Source: Nitzschia sp. pyKryTriq1
Lineage: Eukaryota; Bacillariophyta; Bacillariophyceae; Bacillariales; Bacillariaceae
Direction: 5' to 3'
Assembly: GCA_956465555.1 (NCBI GenBank)
Contig: OY101121.1
Location: 830,722 to 894,721, forward strand
DNA length: 64,000 nt
The notes beneath the pieces are model-generated. The model ran no database searches, was not told the origin of the DNA, and saw only the letters and a program-made list of their open reading frames with translations. Shown here one piece after another: positions 18,389-29,220 of this stretch. The position numbers were made by a program, and so were the translations under genes. The number at the start of each line of letters is the position of its first letter. Positions within the stretch are counted from its first letter, which is position 1.

Positions 18389-21300
18389 TTATACGGGCTG
18401 TTCCTCCTCTACTGCAGGACGTGTAAACGGTTGTCCTGTTTTGCGTTCCCAAACTTCGATGGCATCATTACATCGCTGGCAGGCATCATCTTGTGGAAGT
18501 CCAAGCTTGCCGACTTGCGTATCGAAGAACCAACATCGACCACATTTCGTTCCTGCTGCCTTGGACACTCCGACGATACATCCACTTGCCGTATCCGATC
18601 CAGAAACGTACTTTTCATCACAAGCGGACGAAATCTCATCTTGGCTCTGTACTACGTGAACCTGCGACAACATCAACACCGTTCGCAACTCATCTACGCC
18701 ATTTGTTTTCACTGGAGGAACAATCAAGTGTTCGTCTCCTACCAAGTCTTCCAAAATCTTGCGCTTCTCTTCATCTGGGGCATACACGTACGCTGCAGCG
18801 TCCAAAGAAGCACCGACAAGCTTATCAGTTCGGGCCCCCTCGAGCATTTTGTTCACGTCATCGCGAACCAGCCGAATGAATTCCCATTTGTCGTTCTCGT
18901 GTTCTGGAAATGCAGCTAATTTCGTTGGCCATCCTCCTTCAAATACACTCTCGGTAGACTTGGTGTAGGGAAGATTTTGCCAAATATCCTCAGCCATGTG
19001 TGGGAGAGTAGGTGCGATAGCTTTCGCGAGTCCTTCTAAAAGTGCATGAATTACCGTCTGACAACTTCTTCGACGAATATCGTCCACTGCCGAAATGTAA
19101 AGGCGATCCTTCGCCACATCTAGATAAAAATTGGACATGTCCGCAGTAGTAAATCTCACGATTTCTTGAATCGCTCGTTGGAACTGATAGAGGTCCATGG
19201 CTTCATCGGCTTCCCTCAAGACTGCACCGAGTTTGCCCAGCATCCATTTATCCAAAGAAGGTAGGTCATCGTACGGGACAGCTGTGCTTCCCTCTTGCCC
19301 TTCTGGAACAAAATCCACCAGGTTTCCAATCAAATATCGAGCAGTGTTTCTCAGCTTTCTGTAGCTTTCGAAAGTTTGCTTGATAATGTTTGGGCCGATA
19401 TTCACATCTCCTGAATAGTCCACAGACGCAACCCATAAACGTAGAACATCTGCGCCATAAGCGGGTTCCAGTTTCTTGTTGATACCACCTTCGATTACTT
19501 GAAGAGGATTAATGACATTTCCCAGTGATTTGGACATTTTGAAACCCTTCTCGTCCAACACGAACCCATGGGTAAGGACTGCCTTGTACGGAGCCTGGTC
19601 ATTGACCGCTACACTTGTCAACAACGAGCTCTGGAACCATCCACGATGCTGGTCACTGCCCTCCAGGTACAAGTCAGCTGGGTACTGCAATTCGTCACGG
19701 GCACTAGCAACTCCCGCCCAACTAGATCCCGAATCAAACCAAACATCCATCGTATCTGTACCCTTCTTCCACTTGTCTGCCTCGCCCTTGTAGCAATCAG
19801 GTAGAAGATCCTTCTCATCAAGTTTCCACCATGCATCAGTACCTTGTTCCGCGAAAAGCTTTTCGATGTGATCCAAAGTGTTGTCGTCCAGCAAAACTTC
19901 ATTTCCGGTTTCCTTGTCATAAAATACAGGAATAGGAACCCCCCAGGACCGTTGGCGCGAGATGCACCAGTCGCCACGTCCAGAAACAAAAGAAGTGATG
20001 CGATTTTTGCCGACATCTGGGAACCATTGCACCTGAACAGAAATTTGAAAAACAAACAACACATATTAGAATAGAGCCGCTAGAAACACAAGTCAAAAGC
20101 TTACTTTCGATTCACGCGTCAGGGTTAAAAAGCTCGGTTTCAATGTATCGCATCAGGCAACCGTAATTGCGTTCAGACCCTCAGGATTGAAATGCTCTTC
20201 ATTCGCGAAAGATACGACTTCCTCAAGTATGTTTTCGAACTTACAGTATCAATAGCCTTCAAAGCGGACTCTCTGAATCCTTCGACACTAGCGAACCATT
20301 GATCGGTTGCTCGGAAGATCGTTGGTTTCTTGGTTCGCCAGTCATAGGGGTACTTATGTCCGTAGTCCTCCACCTTTAGCAAGGCTCCTACTTCCGTCAG
20401 AGCGTCAATGATCGCCTGGTTTCCGTCGCCCAAAACACTCATTCCAACAAATCGCTCTCCAGCCTCGATGGTGAACTTTCCAACATCATCAACGGGACTC
20501 AGCAAGTCCAAACCATACTTCAATCCAGTCTGGTAATCTTCTTGACCGTGTCCTGGAGCAGTGTGGACCAAGCCTGTACCCGATTCGGTAGTGATATAAT
20601 CGCCTCCAGCCAATACCGGCGATTCTCGATCGTACAAGGGATGCGTGTAGGTAGTTCCGATAACATCTTCGCCCGTAAGTGTGCACAGAACATTGAATGA
20701 TTCCCCCTCTGCGAAACCCATTTTTTTCTTTAAAGACACGCGTGAATAATAATAATAATAAGTTGACTCAAAGAACACACCCAACTACCCTGCGTTTTGA
20801 ATATTTGCGAACTTACCTCAATCGCTTGGATTAGGTCCGTTGCAACGATTAGCTTTCCAGTCTTTGGATGCTCCACTACGGAATAAGACAACTCGGTATT
20901 TACAGCAACGGCCATATTTGCAGGCATAGTCCAAGGAGTTGTTGTCCAAACTGCCACCTTGACAGGGTCCGAGTTGCTGTGGTACTCCTTGATAGCCTCC
21001 GATGGACTTGTGACCTCGAATGCCACGTAAATACTCTTGGAAATATGTCCTTCAGGATATTCCAACTCAGCTTCAGCCAAGGCCGTCTTGGACGATGGGG
21101 ACCAGTGCACTGGCTTTCTCCCGCGGAAGATGAAACCCTTCTTGAACATTTCTCCAAAAACACGAATCTGTGCGGCTTCAAATTCAGGCTGAAGGGTCAG
21201 ATAGGGATGATCAAAATCGCCATAAATTCCATATCGTTGAAAGCTGACCGACTGCTTTTCGACAGTCTCCTTTGCAAAGCTTGCGGCCTTTTCGCGGAGT

Positions 21301-21944
21301 GTGATGGGAGTCAGCGCTTGCCGTTCCTTGGACTTCATATTTTGAAGGACTTTCAATTCGATGGGAAGACCATGACAATCCCAACCAGGTACATAATGTA
21401 CTTGTTTTCCATTGAGAGCCTGCTTTCGATTTATGAAGTCCTTCAATATTTTATTCAACGCATGCCCGCAGTGGAGATCACCGTTGGCATATGGTGGCCC
21501 ATCATGCAATATAAATCGCTCTCCTGGCGCCGATTCGGACAATTTGTTGTATATATCATAATCCTTCCAAAACGCTTGAATTTCAGGCTCGCGGACAACA
21601 GCGTTGGCCCTCTGACTAAAGCCGGTCTCGGGAAGAATGATCGTGGAAGCAAATGCATTCTTTGGTTTCTTTTCGCCCTCTTTGCCTGTGAATATACGTT
21701 CAACGAATTAGGGTAAGCATGTCGGTGTCTTGGGTGTGCAATACGTACGTACTGGAACGAACTGACTGTATCATCAAGGCCAAGAATCTTCTACCGTCTT
21801 ACCTTTAGCTTTCAGTGCCGTTGAGAACGCAGACCGTTTGACTGCTGACGTGTGTTGGAGCTGAAATGACCGTACCAGTGCTTGCTGCCTTCTCAGCGTC
21901 AACGCCGAGAGGAAAAGGAACATGATTTTCACAGAACTACCCAT
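18389..21944 (-). CDS. ileS: Organellar isoleucyl-tRNA synthetase (4 exons)
   Basis: Exons on the minus strand are 21803-21944, 20817-21685, 20245-20727 and 18389-20032 (1045 aa). All introns are GT-AG and phases are consistent. The enzyme charges tRNA-Ile in an organelle and is bacterial type. It shows PYANGDLHCGH (HIGH motif, about residue 115), the CP1 editing region with TTPWTMPAN, DWCISRQRSWGVP, KMSKSLGN near 664 and a C-terminal zinc ribbon (CGRCW...CQRC) near 998. The N-terminal 45 residues (hydrophobic MFLFLSALTL then Arg/Gln/Ser-rich) look like an organelle-targeting extension. In diatoms many bacterial-type aaRSs serve both plastid and mitochondrion, so dual use is plausible. The joins were fixed by family continuity, for example ALKAIDT joined to VQWFPDVG. 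The stop is 20 bp from the neighbour's stop. Confidence 0.93.
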
Positions 21945-22899
21945 TCTAGAGGGCTCGTCGCAACTTCCTGGATAGAATTATTGTATTCTTCCCAGGGCAC
22001 TCGCTCACGGATCACTTGAATACTAAATTGGACCGTTAATCCACAGAAAGGATATACTTCCCCTTTTCAATTGCAGAATCTTGGAAGTGATGGGATGCAA
22101 TTAGACGGTCGACGATGATGTTTCGTGGCTGATGATGAAGCAACACCAAACACCAAACACCGCCAACCAAAACGCAAGCCAAGAAAAAAGCAAGCTACTT
22201 TTGCGTTGTGCGGTCGGTGCGGGAGACGATAATGTGCGTCAGAAAACAAGCCTTCGCGCGATCCTGATCGTGCGGTTGGAGTTGGAATGAACCATGGGGA
22301 AATAGCACACACGCCAAATAATGCACGTGATCCGGCATCGCGTGCGCACGATAAAAAGTGCCGCCAGCACAAACAAAGCGAGGACATCCTTCTTTTTCGT
22401 CGTGTTGGCGACAGCATCGCTGCAAATTTTCTTGAAACAACAAAGGCTTTGCGGTTGATTTTGTAAGAAGCGTAAGTGGCCGTCAATTGCTGCTTGGATT
22501 GCAAAGCAGAAGAAGAATGATCGTATGTTCTTGCTGGCAATGTCATCAAAAAATTCATTGTCGTCGTTCGTTGACGGAGCGAACGTCTTGCGTGTGTGCG
22601 CATCGCGACTGTCGGGATAAGTAGAGCTTTATCGGACGTCCGTTTGTCCGTTACAGGATGGTACGTGGCAGATAATTTTTTTTGGGCAGAGCAAAAAATG
22701 AACTACAGTACAGTACCGACCGGTAGATGATGATTCTTCCGAACAAGATCGGAAGTTGGAAGTTCTGTTTCTGTTTTCTCGACGACAAGGTTTCTTCTTG
22801 CACGATATGGAATTCTTTTCTTGGCCTCCTTTCACCATAATGTTGTGTATGAAGCAAACGGGTGGGAGATGAAGACTTGCTTTCTATAATATCATTATT
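21945..22899. other. Divergent region upstream of IleRS and carrier genes
   Basis: This long divergent intergenic stretch has two overlapping minus-strand open frames at 22067-22603 (178 codons) and 22195-22443 (82 codons). Neither shows a recognisable family, and I do not call them genes. GTAC motifs occur near 22706-22720. Nothing else is seen. Confidence 0.45.
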
Positions 22900-24186
22900 A
22901 TGATGGAGACTCACCGATACGTTCGCAAAAATCTCGTTCAATCTGCAAGTGAAGATAGGTATGGTTTGAATCTCAAGAAAGCCGCACATCCTCGATCGGC
23001 TTCAAACCAAGCAAGCGCCGAAAATTGGAGCACCGAGTATTGGACGAATGGTACTACCACCTTGTTGAGCGTCCCTTCATCAAAACCGTTGCAGAATCCC
23101 ATCCCCATAAGGCAAAGCCCAGTTGTTACCAGCAGTGCCGCTCGATACACGTACCCTATATCGAACCTCAGCGATATGACATCCGAGACGGCGCAACAGA
23201 AGCTAACGACGCCCACTGGTTCCAGTTCATCAAGCAGTCTGATTCGAAATTCTCTCATGGCTGGGAGCGTCGCAGGAATGGCTTCAACAATGGCGTGCCA
23301 TCCTTTTGATGTACTTCGAGTTAAGATGCAATCAACAGCGTTGGCTTCGACCCACCTAGGGCTTTCAGGGACGGTTCGTCACACTGTACAATTCGGTGGC
23401 TTTCGGGCTCTGTACACTGGTCTTACTCTACCGCTCGCTGCTCAAGCTATTTACAAGGGAACTGTATTCACTGTCAATAACATCACCGAGCAAGCAATCA
23501 AGGAATGGAAAACCCAAGAGAACTACAAATTGGGAAATTTCACTCCGTACAAGCTGACGTTGTTTGATAGATTTCTCTCTGGATTCATGGGCGGCGCAGT
23601 GAATGCCGCTCTTTTTGTCACCCCGGTCGAGTTTGTGCGCAACCAACAAATCGCTCAAGCCAACGGAAACAACAACAGTACGTTGAAGACAAGTAGCTTC
23701 AGTAGTCGATACTCGACGAGAACATTACAAGGTCCTCTGTCAGTTGTTCGTGCTACTCTTCGGTCGGAAGGTCCAGCAGGACTTTGGCGCGGTATGGCGT
23801 CAACTATTCTGAGGGATTCGCTTGGTTGTGGTTGTTTCTTTGCAGTCATGGCCTATTCCCAGCAGCTGCTTTCGGCTCAGCAAGAAGTAGAAAGCGGTGG
23901 CCCGCCCAGCAAGTCTGTCCTCATTACCTCTGGAGCCGCCGCAGGCGTTGCGTTTTGGGTATTCGGTTTGCCACTCGACACAATGAAAACCTGGATTCAG
24001 AACGGGAGCGCCCGAAACTTGCGGCACGCTTGGGAAATGTCTCAACGAGACGGCTTTCTCAGAAGCATCGTCTCCTTGAATCGAGGATGGCAAGTTGCCT
24101 ACGGCCGCGGAGCTCCCTCAGCGGCGATCACAGTGACCACCTACTCGTTGGTTTACACATTTTTGAACCATAAGTTGCAACATTAG
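22900..24186 (+). CDS. Mitochondrial carrier family protein
   Basis: The protein is 428 aa. It is a six-helix transporter of the SLC25 family, normally in the inner mitochondrial membrane. Three tandem repeats each carry the P-x-[DE]-x-x-[RK] signature: PFDVLRVK near residue 137, PVEFVRNQ near 245 and PLDTMKTW near 362. Helix glycines (AGSVAGMAST, SGFMGGAVNA, GAAAGVAFW) are in place. The pattern recalls carnitine/acylcarnitine or ornithine carriers, but substrate residues were not assigned. The first ATG gives about 92 residues of Ser/Thr-rich extension ahead of the carrier core; an internal Met at 23176 is an alternative start that yields an ordinary-length carrier. The gene converges with the helicase-associated-domain gene 176 bp away. 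Confidence 0.9.
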   Translation: MMETHRYVRKNLVQSASEDRYGLNLKKAAHPRSASNQASAENWSTEYWTNGTTTLLSVPSSKPLQNPIPIRQSPVVTSSAARYTYPISNLSDMTSETAQQKLTTPTGSSSSSSLIRNSLMAGSVAGMASTMACHPFDVLRVKMQSTALASTHLGLSGTVRHTVQFGGFRALYTGLTLPLAAQAIYKGTVFTVNNITEQAIKEWKTQENYKLGNFTPYKLTLFDRFLSGFMGGAVNAALFVTPVEFVRNQQIAQANGNNNSTLKTSSFSSRYSTRTLQGPLSVVRATLRSEGPAGLWRGMASTILRDSLGCGCFFAVMAYSQQLLSAQQEVESGGPPSKSVLITSGAAAGVAFWVFGLPLDTMKTWIQNGSARNLRHAWEMSQRDGFLRSIVSLNRGWQVAYGRGAPSAAITVTTYSLVYTFLNHKLQH

Positions 24187-24362
24187 TCTGTGGAAAGAGT
24201 CGTCTGATTTGGCAGGGCGCGATCCCATCTACCTCGCGCCCTAGTGGAGTAGAATGTACGTGAAACTTTCGTCAAGTGCGCATCATCTAGTCTTCACCTC
24301 GACCGGGTGTGGTACCGATACCATACTGTATAGGCAAAGGAGGTATTCTATTGCTTATGGCT

Positions 24363-25814
24363 CTATCGTCGTTCATCTTCGTCGTCTTCGCCGCGCTTTC
24401 GCAGGTCCCATTCAAAGCCAATCGATTCTAGACGGTGGATTCGCTCCGGGGTCATACTCGACGGCTTGCCTTCAGTGTAGAACTTGTGTTGACGACGCTG
24501 TCTCTTCACCCAGACAGCAAGTTGGCGATTGGCCGCGTATCGACTGGGAATATTGCAGTGTCCAGTCGCTTGCTTGTATTCAATAAGTTCATGCAGACGT
24601 TCATCCCAGATGGCTCGGTGCGAGTCCCAGATGAAGCCGATTTCACCTAGCGCTTGGACTCGCTCGTCTGACATGGTGGATCGCTTATTTTCAATCTTTA
24701 GCTTGTATTGATAGCGCTGTCGCTTGACCCATTGGGCAAGGGGCGAATTATGAGCGAAGTTGTTTGGTACGAGACAGTGACCATACTGTTGTCTGAACTC
24801 CAGAAGCTCTTCGAACTTTTCTGTCCAATTCTCGGCTAGCAGAACAAACATCAATCGGGGTGAGTGGAAGTTCGTATCGTCTTTCAAAAACTAAAATACT
24901 CGGGGGTTCTCACCTTGATAAGCCCGGAAGTTGAGCCCACCGGACTCTCCCGATGTAGAAGCTGCATCATTCGAGGCATCGTCATTGATGATTCGGCTTG
25001 GGTGCTGCTGCTGCTGCTGCTGCTGCTCTGGCATCCTCATGGTGTGACTGGCAGCTTGGCCCTGCAGCATTGTCAAGATCGGTGAAATCATCGTTGCGTT
25101 ACTATTATTTCCGAATGAAGACGAGAGTGATCTAAGATGGGATGCAACGTCCAAGTTCTGAACCGAAGTTTGAGAGACTTGTAACTGCTGTTTTCCAGCA
25201 TTTGCCCGTCGCACAAAGCTAGCGATGTCGGTGGAGCTACTAGAGAACATCCCAACAGGGTTGTTATTGTTGCTGGTGGTCACCACCATGGTAGCGTTCT
25301 GCTTGCTTGAATGACGACTCCCATCGTGTTGTGCCGGAGTGCCAGTGCGGTTGCAATTCGAAAGTGAATCAAAGCTGACAAAGGCTGTACTTTGAGGTTG
25401 CTCTCCAGCTGTGGTACCGTTAGATGTCGTGAACGGTGTTGATTCCTTCATCAATGTCTTTGGCAAATCTGCTCCAGTTTTCCACCAGCTCGCTTTCTTG
25501 AGTGGGATGGATTGGCCAAAACCACGAGGGATGACATTATTTGAGACTTTCCTTCTCTTTTCAGGTGGCGGGGCAGTAGTGATAGAGACTTCGAGTGGAA
25601 CTTGCATGTGGTTGTTCACCACTGAGAGCAGTGCCCGTTTGCGCTGATCAATCTGATGCGCCAAAACTTGGTCCTGCACCCCCGGTGCCATGGCCGCACT
25701 AAAGCTCCTGTTTTGGGTGGGATTGGATTCTAAACCACTGTTTCGGAAACGAAAAGACTCTTCTGGGCTAAACTTGGGTTGGTTGGTTTGGTTTTGGAAC
25801 ATTGTAGTCATCAT
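24363..25814 (-). CDS. Helicase-associated (HA) domain protein with Gln-rich N-terminus (2 exons)
   Basis: Exons are 24914-25814 and 24363-24835 (457 aa). The intron is 24836-24913 (GTGAGA...TGCTAG, phase 1), and the join gives YQ-A-ENWTEKFEELLEF. The N-terminal 300 residues are disordered and rich in Asn, Ser and Gln, with a CAG-encoded polyglutamine run near residue 275. The C-terminus holds two tandem helicase-associated (HA, PF03457-type) domains of about 65 residues. Each has the W-x-E-x-x-x-E-L-x-x-[FY] start, a YGHC or TGHC centre and an LAxWVKRQRxQ[YH]K end. HA domains are tri-helical and probably bind nucleic acid; in diatoms they occur in many proteins without any helicase. A regulatory or DNA-binding role is inferred. 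Confidence 0.82.
25005..25027. repeat. CTG/CAG microsatellite encoding polyglutamine
   Basis: CTG units on the plus strand form a pure trinucleotide run inside exon 1 of the HA-domain gene. Confidence 0.9.
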
Positions 25815-26636
25815 TAAACTCTTCCTCCTCCTACAGTAATTCTAGCAAGTCTCTAGTAGAAGCTGTTGGGATCGATTGATTTTATGGGCACTACAGTACA
25901 TAATACGAAAGACTCTCTTCTGCCACGAGTAGAGTAGAGTAGAGTAGAGTACATAGCTACGAATTCTCATCTCAAATCCTACGGAAACGTTTCGGAGAAA
26001 CTTGTTCTGCGAACCCACAGAATAATAACCCCCCCCCGGCGGGATTTTTTTTGAAACACGCCTCTCAATGTTTCGTCGTCTACGCACACACCGTTACTGT
26101 ACTTGTACAGGTTCTGTAGTAGTACATAGGGCGAAGGACCAACGGGACCAACCGACCGAACAGTCATCTCGAAAGGGAGCATTCTCACTCACGAGAGCTT
26201 TTAGATTTTACCGAGTTTTCCAATAATTTTCTATGGTCAAATCGCATGTTCGCTCCACAGAATGTTTCTTCTTCTCTACCGGCGACCGGTATGATTTTTA
26301 TTTATTTTGGGACATCATGTTGAACATTGAAGGTTCGCGCTCCCGAAGAAGAACCGCGGACTGGTCCTCGCGTGATCGTCGCTCGGTACATACATACCTG
26401 TCGGTGGGTACCAGTACCTGGCCCTCTGTGGGCCCTGCAAGTACTGTACCGGTACAGTACCAGGTACGACGTACCAGGAACATCCAAGGATCGAGCAATC
26501 ACGCGCGCTCCACCTTCCTCCACTGAACTCAAAAGCGCGTTAAATTGAAACCGCGGTGTCTGCTTCGCAGCGTGGCCCACGGTTCTTGGCCTAGAGCCCC
26601 CCTTTCTCTGTGCTTCCCCCCCCATTTTAAAAAAAA

Positions 26637-26661
26637 TCTGTTGGTCATTCGGACCAACAGA
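26637..26661. repeat. Perfect 10-bp-stem hairpin
   Basis: TCTGTTGGTC, loop ATTCG, GACCAACAGA, directly after an A-tract. It may be a structured RNA or a protein-binding dyad; no flanking gene explains it. Confidence 0.6.
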
Positions 26662-26860
26662 GCATACGTCGTGAAGACCCCAAACACGTCAGGAAAAGCT
26701 CCAATGAGTCGTCGGTTCGGGGAGAAAGGACACGGTCGGAGGTTGAACGAGTTCGCCATTTTTAGCGAATTCCCGAAGGTCCCTGTTTGCAGTGCCCTGT
26801 GCCCTGTCATGTCGACGTCACGCTCGGACGTTATCTGTCTGTCCGCCTCCGCTCGCGCTT

Positions 26861-26868
26861 TGACGTCA
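26861..26868. promoter_or_regulatory. TGACGTCA palindrome (CRE/bZIP site)
   Basis: The second perfect TGACGTCA in the window lies about 580 bp upstream of the membrane-protein gene at 27451. GACGTCA near 26815 and TGACGT near 27015 flank it, forming a loose cluster. Confidence 0.4.
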
Positions 26869-27450
26869 TCCGTCTGTCTGTCTCCGCTCCACTCTGCCGG
26901 ACTTCCGGCAACTGTACGGCTCTACTGGAAGCAGTAAGTCCATCCTACTACTATTGTAAGTCATAAACACACGTCATAAACGACCGATCCGTGATTCGAA
27001 TTCGGACTCGATGATGACGTCCTCTTCATTACTCCCTACATACCGGTACAGCCTACCGGTACAGTACTCCCGCCCTTCGCGCGCGCGCACTTCGCACAGC
27101 AGACTCGATCGATTGGATTTCCATTTGGGACTGTTTCTGTACAAGAAGCGAGAAGCTCTCCCCGCCAAGCATGAGGAATGAGGAAGGTGGAACCTTGATG
27201 GAACCCGGAGGAAAGATCGCCAGCTCCTTTGGCGCGCCAGCATGAAAATTTCAATCTACAAATATGTATACGTATATACATCAATGATCCGAACAACACA
27301 CAAAAATTCCATCCGAACGCGCCACTTTTTGTTACATCCATCGATTTTTTCCCTGGCCCTTTTGGCGGAATGAAGAATCCTTCTCCTCGGCCCATTGCCA
27401 TTGCTGGTAGTCAACTTTCGCTGGCCTCATTCTATTGATTGACCAGTGCC

Positions 27451-28491
27451 ATGGCGGTTCCGGCTACAAAGCCAATCCTGGCTGCAAGACAGGGCTCAGC
27501 CCATCAGTTTATTTTGGCAACTTTGCCCTTGTTGGGAGTGTTGGTCTACTTTCTATATCAAGCAGCGAGACGGCCCTATCTACCCATCTACCAGTTGGGG
27601 CAGAATTACTCCGAGGAACAATGGGAAGCAGCCGTGGAGGAGAGTGGCTTCGTGATTGGGTTGATGGATATACTGACTGTGTTTCTGGCATTTCACGTTG
27701 TGTCGACGGCATTTACTGTGTACACCATTAGTTTCATCGCCAAAAGGCGCCATTTGATCGGTCGCTACCTGGCAGAAGGAGAACTGTGCCTGGGCGACGT
27801 TATTTACGACAAGGGCTCCCGCCTTTGTCGGGGATTCAACGAGTATGGATTCGCTGTCTACCGACACCCTAATCAGCAGCAATTGGTTCGCAAACGAGTT
27901 CGAGTTTTTCAGCCGTACACACGAGAGCGAATTGCGATTCTGAGACTTCCCAATCGGCCACTGTCCGGCCAGTGCAAGATTGACCTGGAGATTGACCTGA
28001 GTGCAGCAGCTAAAGAGCGAGACACTTCCAACAAGTACATTATCCGTTGGGCTATGTTCTGGGTTTGTTTCACCTTGTTTGGAGCAATCTATGTCCTTTT
28101 CGTGATGACACTAGTGGACGATCCTGCCAGTCACGATGTTACGAGTGCGTTTAAGGTGTTTTTGCTCGTTGTAGGATTAAATGTGCCTTTTGCCTTTGCA
28201 ATCAACTGGACCCGGTTTCTCATTTACCGTAACTGGATGATCAATCGTGGAGCCCTCATCAATGACGAGGGCAGCGCGCGTAAGGTCGATCATTGCATTA
28301 AGATTGCACAATCGGAGGATGGATCGGAGGAAATCATTCCCTATAGTATCATGAACGACGAAGAAATGTCCTACCAAGGCTCGCTACCAAGTCACTCACA
28401 CACTATTGCGGCTTACGCAGCACACAGTCCGATCGATAATACCACTGAGAACAACGCTAAACGTGGCCCAAGTTGGGTCACACTCCCGTGA
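27451..28491 (+). CDS. Conserved-type four-helix membrane protein, unknown function
   Basis: The protein is 346 aa. The ATG at 27451 is used because the longer frame begins at TTG. Four hydrophobic segments lie near residues 20-38, 68-96, 195-220 and 235-260. They are arranged as two pairs separated by a soluble loop of about 95 residues containing a Cys/Gly/Arg-rich stretch (GSRLCRGFNEYGFAVYR) and a possible beta-rich domain. The C-terminal 80 residues are polar and Ser/His-rich. I do not recognise the family. A tandem duplication of 25 bp sits in the likely 3' UTR. The coding call rests on length, codon regularity and the membrane layout. Confidence 0.7.
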   Translation: MAVPATKPILAARQGSAHQFILATLPLLGVLVYFLYQAARRPYLPIYQLGQNYSEEQWEAAVEESGFVIGLMDILTVFLAFHVVSTAFTVYTISFIAKRRHLIGRYLAEGELCLGDVIYDKGSRLCRGFNEYGFAVYRHPNQQQLVRKRVRVFQPYTRERIAILRLPNRPLSGQCKIDLEIDLSAAAKERDTSNKYIIRWAMFWVCFTLFGAIYVLFVMTLVDDPASHDVTSAFKVFLLVVGLNVPFAFAINWTRFLIYRNWMINRGALINDEGSARKVDHCIKIAQSEDGSEEIIPYSIMNDEEMSYQGSLPSHSHTIAAYAAHSPIDNTTENNAKRGPSWVTLP

Positions 28492-28587
28492 GCAGGCATG
28501 CAGTTATATCAATCGGGGAGCGACAGTCAGAACATTCCTTGGGGACAAAAATGGGAATATACTGTTGTTGCATGAATTGCGCCCGCA

Positions 28588-28637
28588 CCAAATCATAGCT
28601 TATAATTGTACTCCAAATCATAGCTTATAATCGTACT
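28588..28637. repeat. 25-bp tandem duplication in 3' flank
   Basis: Two adjacent copies begin CCAAATCATAGC and end GTACT, differing at one T/C position. Confidence 0.85.
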
Positions 28638-28732
28638 CTTACCACGCAACATCACTATAGTTCAATGCACACCGAAAAGCCGCCAGTGCTTGCTTCTCTG
28701 TAGCTCCTGCTGCGCGTACGCAGAAAGTCAAA

Positions 28733-28752
28733 TCTCTCTAGTAGTAGAGAGA
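28733..28752. repeat. TCTCTCTA/TAGAGAGA palindrome
   Basis: An 8-bp perfect stem with a GTAG loop, one of a family of similar palindromes seen in several intergenic regions. Confidence 0.8.
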
Positions 28753-29220
28753 ACTGAGCGGCAGTTTCTAGTCTCTGGTGGTCGTGTGGGGTACCGAACC
28801 ACCAGAGAAGATGCTCAAATGCTGCAGTTGGAGATCGAGAGGGTACCGGTATCGCATTGAAGTAGCAAGCGAAGAAAATCAAGTATTCATACGCTAAAAA
28901 TGAACTTCGAATAGTATACGAGTGAGTAGTCTATAGCCTACTGTACTCGTAATCATCGTCGAACTGGATCAAAGACGCAACGCGTGGAACTTGGAAGTCA
29001 AACACGCTCGGGTCTCACATCCATATCACAAACGGCAGAACGCCAAACCCGCAAGTTCAAAAATAAAATGACCAACGATGATGAAGAATGACGATGACGA
29101 GAAAGAGACCATTATCTCTTATTTGGCAGCTTACGACCCATCCTTTTAAATTTGACAGGAAGTGAAAAGTGAAGTACTGTCCCATATCACCCGATCAGTG
29201 CATAAACCTCTGACGCAACA

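Larger units (their letters stand above)
25815..27450. other. Large divergent intergenic region, GTAC-rich
   Basis: There is no convincing gene in 1.6 kb. It contains an AGAGT pentamer run (25924-25950), a poly-C tract near 26030, and dense GTAC motifs at 26098-26130, 26380-26480 and 27040-27070. A perfect hairpin lies at 26637-26661. TGACGTCA and GACGTCA sites lie between 26810 and 27020. Open frames such as 26545-26937 have low-complexity composition and overlap frames on the other strand. Confidence 0.55.
28492..29220. other. Intergenic region between two membrane-protein genes
   Basis: It has a 25-bp tandem duplication (28588-28637) and a palindrome TCTCTCTA-GTAG-TAGAGAGA (28733-28752). 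A GGTACCGGTA motif lies near 28841. No gene is seen. Confidence 0.55.

Noticed and set aside
20868-21716. 282-codon open frame on the plus strand
   Set aside because: It lies wholly antisense to IleRS exon 2, whose family motifs are unambiguous, and it has no family signal of its own.
22067-22603. 178-codon minus-strand frame as a gene
   Set aside because: Arg/Ser/Cys-rich, no motif, overlapped by another frame, and placed in the IleRS upstream region. Kept only as a note.
26545-26937. 130-codon plus-strand frame as a gene
   Set aside because: Overlaps two minus-strand frames of similar length in repeat-rich DNA; no recognisable composition or domain.
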